A stretch of DNA of 64,000 bases from Paraburkholderia sp. BL10I2N1. GTDB taxonomy: Bacteria > Pseudomonadota > Gammaproteobacteria > Burkholderiales > Burkholderiaceae. Location: assembly GCF_004361815.1 (NCBI RefSeq), contig NZ_SNWA01000003.1, forward strand, positions 124,001 to 188,000, given 5' to 3'. Below, one piece after another: positions 57,358-64,000 of the stretch. Under the pieces are notes generated by a model that was given only the letters and a program-made list of their open reading frames with translations, did not search any database and was not told where the DNA came from. Each line of letters starts with the position of its first letter. Within the stretch, counting starts at the first letter, position 1. The translations under genes and the position numbers were made by a program.

Positions 57358-57681
57358 ATGAACAAGTCGAACAAATTTTCTGCTGAAGTCCGGGAACGTG
57401 CAGTGCGCATGGTGCAAGAGCATCGGGGCGAGTATCCGTCCCAGTGGGCGGCGATCGAATCCATCGCCCCCAAGATCGGTTGCACGAGCCAGACATTGCT
57501 GGGGTGGGTCAAACGGAATGAAGTCGATAGCGGCGAGCGTGGCGGCGTGACTACGTCCGAACGCGAACGCCTTAAGGCACTGGAACGCGAGAACAGGGAA
57601 CTGCGCCGTGCCAACGAAATTCTGAAGCTGGCGAGCGCGTTTTTCGCCCAGGCGGAGCTCGACCGCCGCCTGAAGTCCTGA
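57358..57681 (+). CDS. IS3-family transposase OrfA
   Basis: A 107-residue OrfA: helix-turn-helix ([36 protein letters not shown]) and leucine zipper ([30 protein letters not shown]). The IS3-type left end TGGAGGCTCCAAC begins at 57327. OrfB follows in another frame and is normally made by -1 frameshifting. Confidence 0.92.
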   Translation: MNKSNKFSAEVRERAVRMVQEHRGEYPSQWAAIESIAPKIGCTSQTLLGWVKRNEVDSGERGGVTTSERERLKALERENRELRRANEILKLASAFFAQAELDRRLKS

Positions 57682-58850
57682 AGGCTTTCATCGATCAGCA
57701 TCGCGACACCTTCGGGGTCGAGCCGATCTGCAAGGTCTTGCGGATTGCCCCGTCTGGCTACCGGCGCCATGCCGCGCAGCTTCGTGATCCATCGCGGCGC
57801 TGTGTTCGCGCAATACGCGATGAACGTCTGCGGCCGGAGATCAAGCGTGTCTGGCAGGCCAACATGCAGGTCTACGGTGCGGATAAAGTCTGGAAGCAGA
57901 TGAACCGGGAGCGTATCGCGGTGGCTCGCTGCACGGTTGAACGGCTGATGAGGCAACTGGGTCTGCGTGGTGTGATGCGAGGCAAGCGTGTCCGCACGAC
58001 CGTTCCTGACACCATAGCCCCGCGCCCGCTGGATCGGGTCAATCGCCAGTTCAAGGCGGCACGGCCAAACCAGCTCGGGGTTTCGGATTTCACCTACGTT
58101 TCGACGTGGCAGGGCTGGCTCTATGTGGCCTTCGTGATCGACGTGTTCGCCCGGCGCATCGTCGGCTGGCGCGTCAGTTCGTCGATGACTACAGACTTCG
58201 TTCTGGATGCACTTGAACAGGCACTTTATGCGCGGCGGCCAGGCGGCGATGGAACGCTGATACACCACTCCGACAGAGGATCGCAATATATCAGCATTCG
58301 CTATAGCGAGCGACTGGCCGAGGCGGGCATCGAGCCCTCGGTTGGTAGCCGTGGCGACAGTTACGATAACGCGCTGGCTGAGACGATCAACGGTTTGTAC
58401 AAGGCCGAACTGATTCATCGTCACACATGGAAAACACGAGAATCCGTCGAGATGGCAACGCTGGAATGGGTGGCCTGGTTCAATCATCATCGATTGATGG
58501 CACCTCTCGCACCCCCTTCTGGGGAAATTACAGGCGGCATTGACAAAGATCTCGCCGCCAGGGTCCTGTGCGACAACTTGCAGGCCTTGACCACCCTGAC
58601 GGCCCACGCCTGCCATGAATTGCCGCCCGACCGGCGCATCAACCGCGCTTACGTGCATTCCGTGCTCAAGGCTCTACTGCCATCCCTGTTGCGCGGCATC
58701 GCCGCGGCGACCTCGCGGGCGGACGCGCTGGCCTTCATCGCACGCCATACCTTCCATCATCGACCAGGAATCTCAAAGCAACGGAAACCCCGCTCGAAAC
58801 CCCACAAATTCATGACGCAAAAGCCTTGCTGCAAGATCTTTATTTCTTAA
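57672..58850 (+). CDS. IS3-family OrfB fused to the tail of another transposase
   Basis: The first 260 residues are IS3 OrfB (integrase-like): [41 protein letters not shown], and [17 protein letters not shown] with the DDE residues. After [11 protein letters not shown] the sequence changes to a different transposase C-terminus ([23 protein letters not shown]...HKFMTQK). The IS3 right end is missing, so the element is chimeric and probably immobile. The true OrfB start is set by frameshift; an internal start is at 57738. Confidence 0.8.
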   Translation, partial: EVLKAFIDQHRDTFGVEPICKVLRIAPSGYRRHAAQLRDPSRRCVRAIRDERLRPEIKRVWQANMQVYGADKVWKQMNRERIAVARCTVERLMRQLGLRGVMRGKRVRTTVPDTIAPRPLDRVNRQFKAARPNQLGVSDFTYVSTWQGWLYVAFVIDVFARRIVGWRVSSSMTTDFVLDALEQALYARRPGGDGTLIHHSDRGSQYISIRYSERLAEAGIEPSVGSRGDSYDNALAETINGLYKAELIHRHTWKTRESVEMATLEWVAWFNHHRLMAPLAPPSGEITGGIDKDLAARVLCDNLQALTTLTAHACHELPPDRRINRAYVHSVLKALLPSLLRGIAAATSRADALAFIARHTFHHRPGISKQRKPRSKPHKFMTQKPCCKIFIS

Positions 58851-58995
58851 CTTAAGTGGATTGACTGTGGAGGCGGTTGGGATTTATATGCAAGGTATCT
58901 AGACATCATGTATGGACCTGCCGCACCTCAAGGTACGCGGATTAAGCTTGAGGTGGGTTACACCGCGGCTCAGAGCCGCATTGAGGGGGCAGGTC

Positions 58996-59312
58996 ATGAA
59001 CAAGTTTAGCAAGTACGTGGGCCTGGATGTACATCAGGAGACGATTGCCGTGGCGGTTGCCGACACGGCTGGCGAGGTGCGGTATGTGGGCGAGATCGTG
59101 AACACACCTGAGGCCATTGCGAAACTGGTTACGCAGCTCAGGCGGGGCACGGGTCGACTGGCGTTCTGCTAAGAAGCCGGTCCCTGCGGCTACACAATTT
59201 GCCGACAGCTGCGTGATCTGAAGCGGGAATGGCAGGTCGTGGCGCCCTCGCTGATTCCAAAGAAGCCGGGCGAACGCGTCAAGACAGACCGACGCGATGC
59301 CCTGAGCCTTTG
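58996..59312 (+). pseudogene. IS110-family transposase N-terminal fragment
   Basis: MNKFSKYVGLDVHQETIAVAVAD is the RuvC-like start of IS110 transposases. A TAA replaces the codon before [13 protein letters not shown], and after [10 protein letters not shown] the sequence stops matching. Two small hairpins lie upstream (58925-58985), as in IS110 noncoding ends. Confidence 0.82.
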
Positions 59313-59446
59313 ACTATCTGTCTCACGCCGCTTTTCGCAGCGTTTTTACTTAAACAAGGTCACTGCTTAACCCGTTTGCGTCCACGAGTTCCGACCGACC
59401 TCATAACCGATATGGGTCGGCTCAACATATAGAAGTTGAGTTACTT

Positions 59447-59837
59447 CTCATCCATGTTCGCGAGGAACACGCGGCCGCTCGACGTGCAATGCAAACGCGT
59501 ACGATGCCCCTTCTGGAAATTGAGTGTCAGAGGCGAATCGCCTATTGCGCTATAGACGTAAACCACCTCTGATTCGCGCATGAACGCCAAGACTCACGGT
59601 TTCCGAAGTGCGCCTTGAAAGCTCCATGAAAAGTGTGTGGACGGCCCTTGCGAAAAGGAAGTGGTGAGTACGTTGGTTGCGAGCTCCATCAATCGCGGAC
59701 CAACTTGATAGTGCCCGTGTTCGATGCCGTGCTTGAGAAAGCCGAGCTCCTCAAGATTGCTCACGAGACGGTGAGCCGTCGTTTTCGAGATGCCGAGTGC
59801 AGTGATGATATCGACAGTCGACACCCGTCCTATGGAC
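59447..59837 (-). pseudogene. IclR-family regulator, IS-disrupted and frameshifted
   Basis: The helix-turn-helix part (VDIITALGISKTTAHRLVSNLEELGFLKHG) leads into HYQVGPRLMELATNVL, then frame changes, then RESEVVYVYSAIGDSPLTLNFQKGHRTRLHCTSSGRVFLA of the effector domain. The 5' end is cut by the IS5-type element and the C-terminus is absent. Confidence 0.75.
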
Positions 59838-59846
59838 GTGTTCACA

Positions 59847-60227
59847 CTATTTGAGCCCATCGACAATGAGGGCGAAATTGATGAAGGCGAGGAACATCAC
59901 GTCCAGCTTGTCGAATCGGGAGAAGATGCGGCGAAAGCCTTTGAGGCGGCGAAACAGGCGTTCCACTTCGTTTCTGCGCTTGTACATTTCGCGATCATAT
60001 TCCCACGGTTCAAGCCGGTTGCTTTTGGGTGGAACAACCGGAATGAATCCCAGGTCGAGCGCCAGTTGTCGTGTTTCGTCGCCTTCATACGCCTTGTCCA
60101 TCAGCAGATGCAGTGGCCGATTGGGCGAGCCGAGTCTTTGCAACAGGGCGCGCCCCTCTGGCGCATCGCCTGCCTGGCCGGGAGACAGGGAGAACGTTAT
60201 GGCTGTTCGAGCATCCGCGGCAACCAT
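59847..60227 (-). CDS. IS5/IS427-type transposase, ORF B
   Basis: The 126-residue second half: MDKAYEGDETRQLALDLGFIPVVPPKSNR with an aspartate of the DDE triad, and RRNEVERLFRRLKGFRRIFSRFDKLD with the glutamate. It is joined to ORF A by frameshifting at a run of eight A on the minus strand (about 60280). Confidence 0.88.
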   Translation of the reverse strand: MVAADARTAITFSLSPGQAGDAPEGRALLQRLGSPNRPLHLLMDKAYEGDETRQLALDLGFIPVVPPKSNRLEPWEYDREMYKRRNEVERLFRRLKGFRRIFSRFDKLDVMFLAFINFALIVDGLK

Positions 60228-60607
60228 ATGAATCTTGGTGGTCCATCCACCTCGGGACTTTCCGATTGCTTGAGGTCCGTTTTTTTTAATGCACCGGTGC
60301 CATCAGGATGAACCTTTATCATCGTGCTATCCAGCGAGACCGCTTCGATCCTGATGCGAATGACCTGCTCACGCTGCAATTCAGTGAACACACGATCCAG
60401 CACGCCATTCCTGGACCAGCGGTTCATTCGTGCGTAGATCGTGTGCCACCGACCAAAACGTTTGGGCAGTCCACGCCATTTGCAACCGTGCTCGGCCACA
60501 TAAAGAATCGCATTCAGCACCTGCAGGTTTGTCAGGCTTACATTGCCGCGCTGTCGCGGCAGGCAATGCTCGATCCGCTGATATTGGGTTTCGGTGATTT
60601 CCATCAC
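60197..60607 (-). CDS. IS5/IS427-type transposase, ORF A
   Basis: The 136-residue first half: ITETQYQRIEHCLPRQRGN, LNAILYVAEHGCKWRGLPKRFGRWHTIYARMNRW and VSLDSTMIKVHPDG with the first aspartate. The A8 run in GALKK is a slippery site; shifting there continues in the frame of ORF B (SRGGWTTKIHMVAADA). Confidence 0.88.
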   Translation of the reverse strand: MMEITETQYQRIEHCLPRQRGNVSLTNLQVLNAILYVAEHGCKWRGLPKRFGRWHTIYARMNRWSRNGVLDRVFTELQREQVIRIRIEAVSLDSTMIKVHPDGTGALKKTDLKQSESPEVDGPPRFIWLPRMLEQP

Positions 60608-60717
60608 CGAAGTATACGATCAAATACGATTAGTGTGAACACGCCCTTCTATGGGGAACTGAAAGTCAAGTCCGGTTCACGATAAACATTCTGTTATGCG
60701 AAGTAAGTCTCCTTGTT

Positions 60718-60782
60718 CGGTCTCTACCGCCAGCCTGCGCGGTCACTTACCATGACCAGCCGCAGGCTGGCGGTAGAGACCG
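60718..60782. repeat. perfect 22-base inverted repeat (hairpin)
   Basis: CGGTCTCTACCGCCAGCCTG plus CG on the left pairs completely with the right arm at 60761-60782. Inside, GGTCA and TGACC pair again. The stem reaches about 27 bp. It lies between the IS5-type element and the IS110-family gene, next to the probable right end of the latter. Confidence 0.85.
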
Positions 60783-61069
60783 ATGCGTGAAGGACGGTAC
60801 CGACGCTCATCGCGTAAGCCTTGTTGCAGCCTGGCATGTCAATGTCATTCAGGTCAGGGTATCTGTTGACCGGTCAGTGCCGGGTCGACCTTCTATCCGT
60901 GCCGACCTGACAGGTCGGTCACCTTATGCCGCATGCGCGAAGCGCTGGAGCTACCCTGTTACCGACGCGCCCCATCTAGGGAAACGGCCACCCGCAGTGG
61001 GTAGCCCGAGCGTGTTTCGGGCGCGTTGACCTTTACATGCTGTTGCTGCATCCGACGTCATTCAATCAT
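60783..61069. other. structured non-coding flank of the IS110-family element
   Basis: About 287 bases without a gene, rich in short hairpins (CGACCTGACAGGTCGG; CCCGAGCGTGTTTCGGG). In IS110-family elements a structured non-coding RNA (bridge RNA) is encoded beside the transposase, so this flank or the upstream one (62222-62480) is a candidate. This is inference from position and symmetry only. Confidence 0.35.
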
Positions 61070-62221
61070 TCAGGCCCTCACGGTGTTGACGTCGCGCGGC
61101 TTGAGTATCGCGCCGGCGGGGATCTCGCCGTACTCGAGATAACGCCACAGGGCGATCGCCAGACGGCGTGCGAGCGCGACGATACCGACGCGCCGCATCC
61201 GCTTGCCGGCGCCGCCAAAGCGCTGGTTGAACCAGTGGCTGAGCTCGCTGCCGGGCTGCAGGCGCAGCCAGCTCCAGGCGAGCTCCACCATCAGCCAGCG
61301 ACATCGCCGGTTGCCCGCCTTGCTGATACCGAGTTCAACCGCGCTGGTGCCGCTGGCATACGGCGTCGGCGTCAGGCCCAGACAGCCGGCCAGTTCGCGA
61401 CGGTTGCGAAACTGCCGCCAGCCGAACAGTTCCCTGACCAGGGTCCACGCGCTGCCTGAACCGATGCCAGCAAGCTGTGCGAGCAGCGCCATGGCGGGAT
61501 GTGCGCCGCTGCGCACCTGCCGGTCCTGCTGCACTTCGAGCAGACGGATTTGCTGGCGCACCAGCGCGAGCCGCTCACATTCGCGCTCAATCTCGGCGCG
61601 CAGACCGGGCGCCAGCAGCTCGCGCTGACGGGTCCACCAGTGCGTCCAGATGCGACCGCCGACAGACCTGACCCGAAGGTTGTGCAGAACCAGCAGGGAA
61701 CGGATCCGGTTGGTGTGCGCTGTACGCTCTTTCCGCAGGCGTTCGAGTTCGCGGTGCAGGCGGCGGTCGTCCTCCTGCTCGGGTGTGGGAATGCGTGCCA
61801 CCGCCCATACGCGCCGCTCGCCCGCGTAATAGCGCATGAGCATCGACAGCAGCTTGTCGCTGTCAAGCCGGTCTGTCTTGGCACGACGCGCACGGCGGTT
61901 CACCTCGATGCTGGCCGAATCGACCACGAGATTGACGATGCCCTGTTCAGTCAGCCAGCGGTGCAGCCAGAAGCCGTCGCGGCCTGCTTCATAACAGCTG
62001 TAGACGGGTGCGTCGGCGCCGAGATGGCAACGCGCCCTGGCGTTGGCGATGGCGGTGAGAACCGCCGTGGTATCACCGGCGGCGACCGTATAGCGGCTGG
62101 GCGCGCGCTGGCCATCACCCAGTGAGAGCTTCCAGTTCTTCTCGCCCAGTTCAAAAGCCATGTACAGGCGGCCACCTGCCGTCGTATTCTGCCCACGGAG
62201 GGCTGTGTCAGGCGCATCCAT
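61070..62221 (-). CDS. IS110-family transposase
   Basis: A 383-residue DEDD transposase. The RuvC-like N-terminus (MAFELGEKNWKLSLG; YSCYEAGRDGFWLHRWL; RRAKTDRLDSDKLL) and the C-terminal transposase_20 domain (LAGIGSGSAWTLVREL; ELAGCLGLTPTPYASG; GNRRCRWLMVELAW) with its serine are intact. The ATG at 62221 follows AAGGAG. No stops; probably active. Confidence 0.92.
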   Translation of the reverse strand: MDAPDTALRGQNTTAGGRLYMAFELGEKNWKLSLGDGQRAPSRYTVAAGDTTAVLTAIANARARCHLGADAPVYSCYEAGRDGFWLHRWLTEQGIVNLVVDSASIEVNRRARRAKTDRLDSDKLLSMLMRYYAGERRVWAVARIPTPEQEDDRRLHRELERLRKERTAHTNRIRSLLVLHNLRVRSVGGRIWTHWWTRQRELLAPGLRAEIERECERLALVRQQIRLLEVQQDRQVRSGAHPAMALLAQLAGIGSGSAWTLVRELFGWRQFRNRRELAGCLGLTPTPYASGTSAVELGISKAGNRRCRWLMVELAWSWLRLQPGSELSHWFNQRFGGAGKRMRRVGIVALARRLAIALWRYLEYGEIPAGAILKPRDVNTVRA

Positions 62222-62481
62222 TTGCGTGCTCCTTCGGAGAAAACGAGTGTGCAAGTCCCGTTTTACTCCAGTCGGGCTTACTGTCGCCGCCCTCCCACAT
62301 AGCATCTAGTTGAGCCGTCGTCTCGATGATGTGGAAGGCTCGCTCGGCAGATGGCTCGCTTAAGAATCCTTGCCCTGACGCTTCGGGCGCAGTCACTCGC
62401 TCCCGACACAGAGCAGCGTGCAAAGCTCGCAGATGCGTAGTCCGGCCACGGCCGGCTTCTCAATCAGTCTTCGTGCCAGTG

Positions 62482-63441
62482 TCAAAAGTTGGAAACACAT
62501 TGCGCACGACGCGGCATGAGATGGATGCCAGCCAGCATGCAGCGCACCGATCCGCCGGCCAGTTCGATCGTCGGGACATCGAGCGGCAGCAGCCGCGCCG
62601 AGCGCTCGATCGTTGCGCGCTGGTCAGGCATGAGGTAATCGAACGCGCGCCGCGACAGCGCGAGCACGCGCCCGTTCTTGCCCGACAGTTCCAGCGTATT
62701 GCCGGCGAAATTCGCGATCTGCAATTGATCGAGCGCAATCACCGTGCGTCCCGTTTCGGTCAGGCGGCGCGCGATTTCGTCGCGGCGGCGGTGGTCGGCG
62801 ATCAGGTCGAGTCCGACCATGGCGAACTCGGTTGCGACGCTCATCATCACGTTCGTATGGTAGATCGGCCGGCCCTCCGCGTCGGCCGTATCGAAGCAGA
62901 TTGGCTCGAAATTGAAGTGCGTGCAGAAGCGTTCGAGCGCGACCGGATCGGCGCGGCGCGAGCGCGCGGTGTACGCGATCCGCGCGACATGGTCGAGCAC
63001 CATCGCGCCGGTTCCTTCGAGGAACACGTCGTCGTATTCGAGCCCTGAATAGTCGATCACGTCCTGCACGCGGTACTCGTTCTTGAGCATATCAATGACG
63101 TCCGAGCGCCGCTCACGGCGGCGGTTGGGGCTATGCATCGGATACAGCGCAATGTGCCCTCCTGCATGCGTCGAGAACCAGTTGTTCGGGAACACGGAAT
63201 CGGGCGTGTCGCATTCGCCGTGGTCGTCGAACACATGCACGCGCACGCCCGCGTCGGCGAGCGTCTGCGCAGCGGCCGTGACTTCGTCACGCGCGGCGGC
63301 GGATACCGACGGCGGGGCGCCCGCGTCCTCGTCGGCCGTGCGCTGGAATGTGTTGTCGGCCGCGGTCTGCGGGTTCGGCAGGAAGCCGTGAGGCCGGATC
63401 ATCACGACTGCGGCCGGCGCCTGGATCGATACTAGATTCAT
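62482..63441 (-). CDS. ctlX: citrulline utilisation hydrolase CtlX-type amidinotransferase-fold protein
   Basis: A 319-residue guanidine-modifying-family protein: MIRPHGFLPNPQTAADN, VFPNNWFSTHAGG, FLEGTGAMVLDH (Glu/Asp), PIYHTNVMMSV (His) and AGGSVRCMLAGIHL with the catalytic cysteine. CtlX-type enzymes hydrolyse citrulline-like substrates to ornithine. It follows the ornithine cyclodeaminase gene by 57 bases on the same strand, fitting a citrulline/ornithine catabolic operon. Confidence 0.88.
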   Translation of the reverse strand: MNLVSIQAPAAVVMIRPHGFLPNPQTAADNTFQRTADEDAGAPPSVSAAARDEVTAAAQTLADAGVRVHVFDDHGECDTPDSVFPNNWFSTHAGGHIALYPMHSPNRRRERRSDVIDMLKNEYRVQDVIDYSGLEYDDVFLEGTGAMVLDHVARIAYTARSRRADPVALERFCTHFNFEPICFDTADAEGRPIYHTNVMMSVATEFAMVGLDLIADHRRRDEIARRLTETGRTVIALDQLQIANFAGNTLELSGKNGRVLALSRRAFDYLMPDQRATIERSARLLPLDVPTIELAGGSVRCMLAGIHLMPRRAQCVSNF

Positions 63442-63498
63442 GAAGGGTTGGAGCGATAGACAAGGGACCGGGCGGCGCGTGCCGCCCGCGCAGGACGG

Positions 63499-64000
63499 TC
63501 AGCGCGCGAACGCGGCGACGGCTTCGGTCACGAACGGCGCGTGGCCGTGCGCAGTCGCGGCAGGACCGTCGATCAGCGCGAACAAGTTCTTCGGATCGAC
63601 GGCCGGCGGAATCAGCGCAATCTCGACCCCTGCGTTGTGCTGCTGCGTGAGCGCGTACAGGTAGCGTAGCGCCGAGTAGTCCTCGAGCGCGAAGCCGACC
63701 GAGTCGAACACTGTGATTTCGTCCGCGCGCTCGCGGCCGGTCGTCTCGCCCTGCAGCACGCGCCACAGTTCGGTCACCGGGAAGTCGGCCGGCATCTGCT
63801 GGATATCGCCCTCGATGCGCGACTGCGGCTCGAACTCGACGAACACGTGACTCGCGCGCAGCACGTCCGCTTCCAGTTCGGTCTTGCCAGGGCAGTCGCC
63901 GCCCACGGCGTTCAGGTGCATGCCGGGCTCGATCATGTCGGCCGTGACGATCGTCGCGTAGGCCTTGTCGGCCGTGACCGTCGTCACGATGTCGGCGCCG
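63499..64000 (-). CDS. ornithine cyclodeaminase (5' end outside window)
   Basis: At least 166 residues of the C-terminal part: DIVTTVTADKAYATIVTAD, MIEPGMHLNAVGGDCPGKTEL, and DEITVFDSVGFALEDYSALRYL, the NAD-binding/C-terminal region of ornithine cyclodeaminases. They convert ornithine to proline and ammonia. The start lies beyond the right edge. It pairs with ctlX. Confidence 0.88.
   Translation of the reverse strand, partial: GADIVTTVTADKAYATIVTADMIEPGMHLNAVGGDCPGKTELEADVLRASHVFVEFEPQSRIEGDIQQMPADFPVTELWRVLQGETTGRERADEITVFDSVGFALEDYSALRYLYALTQQHNAGVEIALIPPAVDPKNLFALIDGPAATAHGHAPFVTEAVAAFAR

Larger units (their letters stand above)
59834..60646 (-). mobile_element. IS5-family (IS427-type) insertion sequence
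   Basis: About 813 bases with inverted ends around GTGTTCACACTA (59838-59849; complement at 60631-60642), extending outward with one mismatch. It carries two overlapping transposase frames. No convincing target duplication was seen; the exact outer boundary may shift by a few bases. Confidence 0.8.

Overview
The window reads as part of a symbiosis/nitrogen-fixation island of a beta-rhizobium. High GC, the nif gene order, nodBCIJ with a nod box, and burkholderial-type IS elements all point to Paraburkholderia or a close relative, probably on a symbiotic plasmid or chromid. This assignment is inferred from gene content and protein character; no database search was run.

Layout. (1) 1-10.1 kb, mostly minus strand: an IclR regulator (partial), a small TPR-like protein, a [2Fe-2S] ferredoxin, fixXCBA, nifW, a 50-codon small ORF and nifV, with a sigma54 promoter and NifA site in front of nifV. 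Next comes a collapsed isc operon: an iscS'-'iscU chimera, intact iscA, and only the tail of fdx. A decayed nifA lies on the plus strand. (2) 10.2-19 kb, plus strand: a NifA/sigma54-driven nifB cluster containing nifB, fdxN, HesB-type iscA, a TPR protein, an LRV Fe-S protein, nifZ, a second nifZ, a broken nifS, nifT, a DegT-like protein lacking the PLP lysine, a SIR2-like protein and a [2Fe-2S] ferredoxin. (3) 18.9-22.2 kb: a gene graveyard (flavin oxidase, OsmC/Ohr, ArsC-like, ankyrin and hemN remnants) around intact fmdB-like and ompW-like genes. (4) 22.3-27.4 kb: cyoABCD plus a fatty-acid desaturase, behind a perfect FNR/FixK-type box. (5) 27.7-29.7 kb: two adjacent genes resembling alpha-helical pore-forming toxin subunits, followed by a broken IS21. 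(6) 30.9-44.6 kb: an ankyrin protein, an unknown protein and a truncated haemoglobin, divergent from nifHDK; then nifE, nifN, nifX, a DUF269 protein, a DUF683 protein, fdxB, nifQ, a globin-like protein and a DUF2325 protein. (7) 44.3-49 kb: nodBCIJ on the minus strand behind a nod box, with only the last 47 codons of nodA. (8) 49-62.3 kb: an IS-rich stretch (IS630, IS1634, IS5, IS4, IS3 and IS110 types, and a group II intron remnant) holding a TPP enzyme and a PRMT-like methyltransferase. (9) 62.5-64 kb: ctlX and a partial ornithine cyclodeaminase gene.

How it works together. nifHDK encode nitrogenase. nifB, E, N, X, Q and V make FeMo-co, and nifW, Z and T assist maturation. fixABCX and the ferredoxins supply electrons. 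The globins, LRV protein and cyo oxidase may deal with oxygen or low-oxygen respiration. nodBCIJ make and export Nod factor. NifA-type upstream sites (TGT-N10-ACA) and -24/-12 elements sit before nifB, nifH and nifV, yet the local nifA, nifS, iscS, iscU and nodA are all broken. Working copies are therefore expected elsewhere in the genome.

Strongest leads: the in-frame iscS/iscU fusion in a shrunken isc operon, the nodA remnant translationally overlapping nodB, the putative binary pore-forming toxin, the lysine-less DegT protein beside a SIR2-like protein, and the conserved-looking 50-codon ORF between nifV and nifW.
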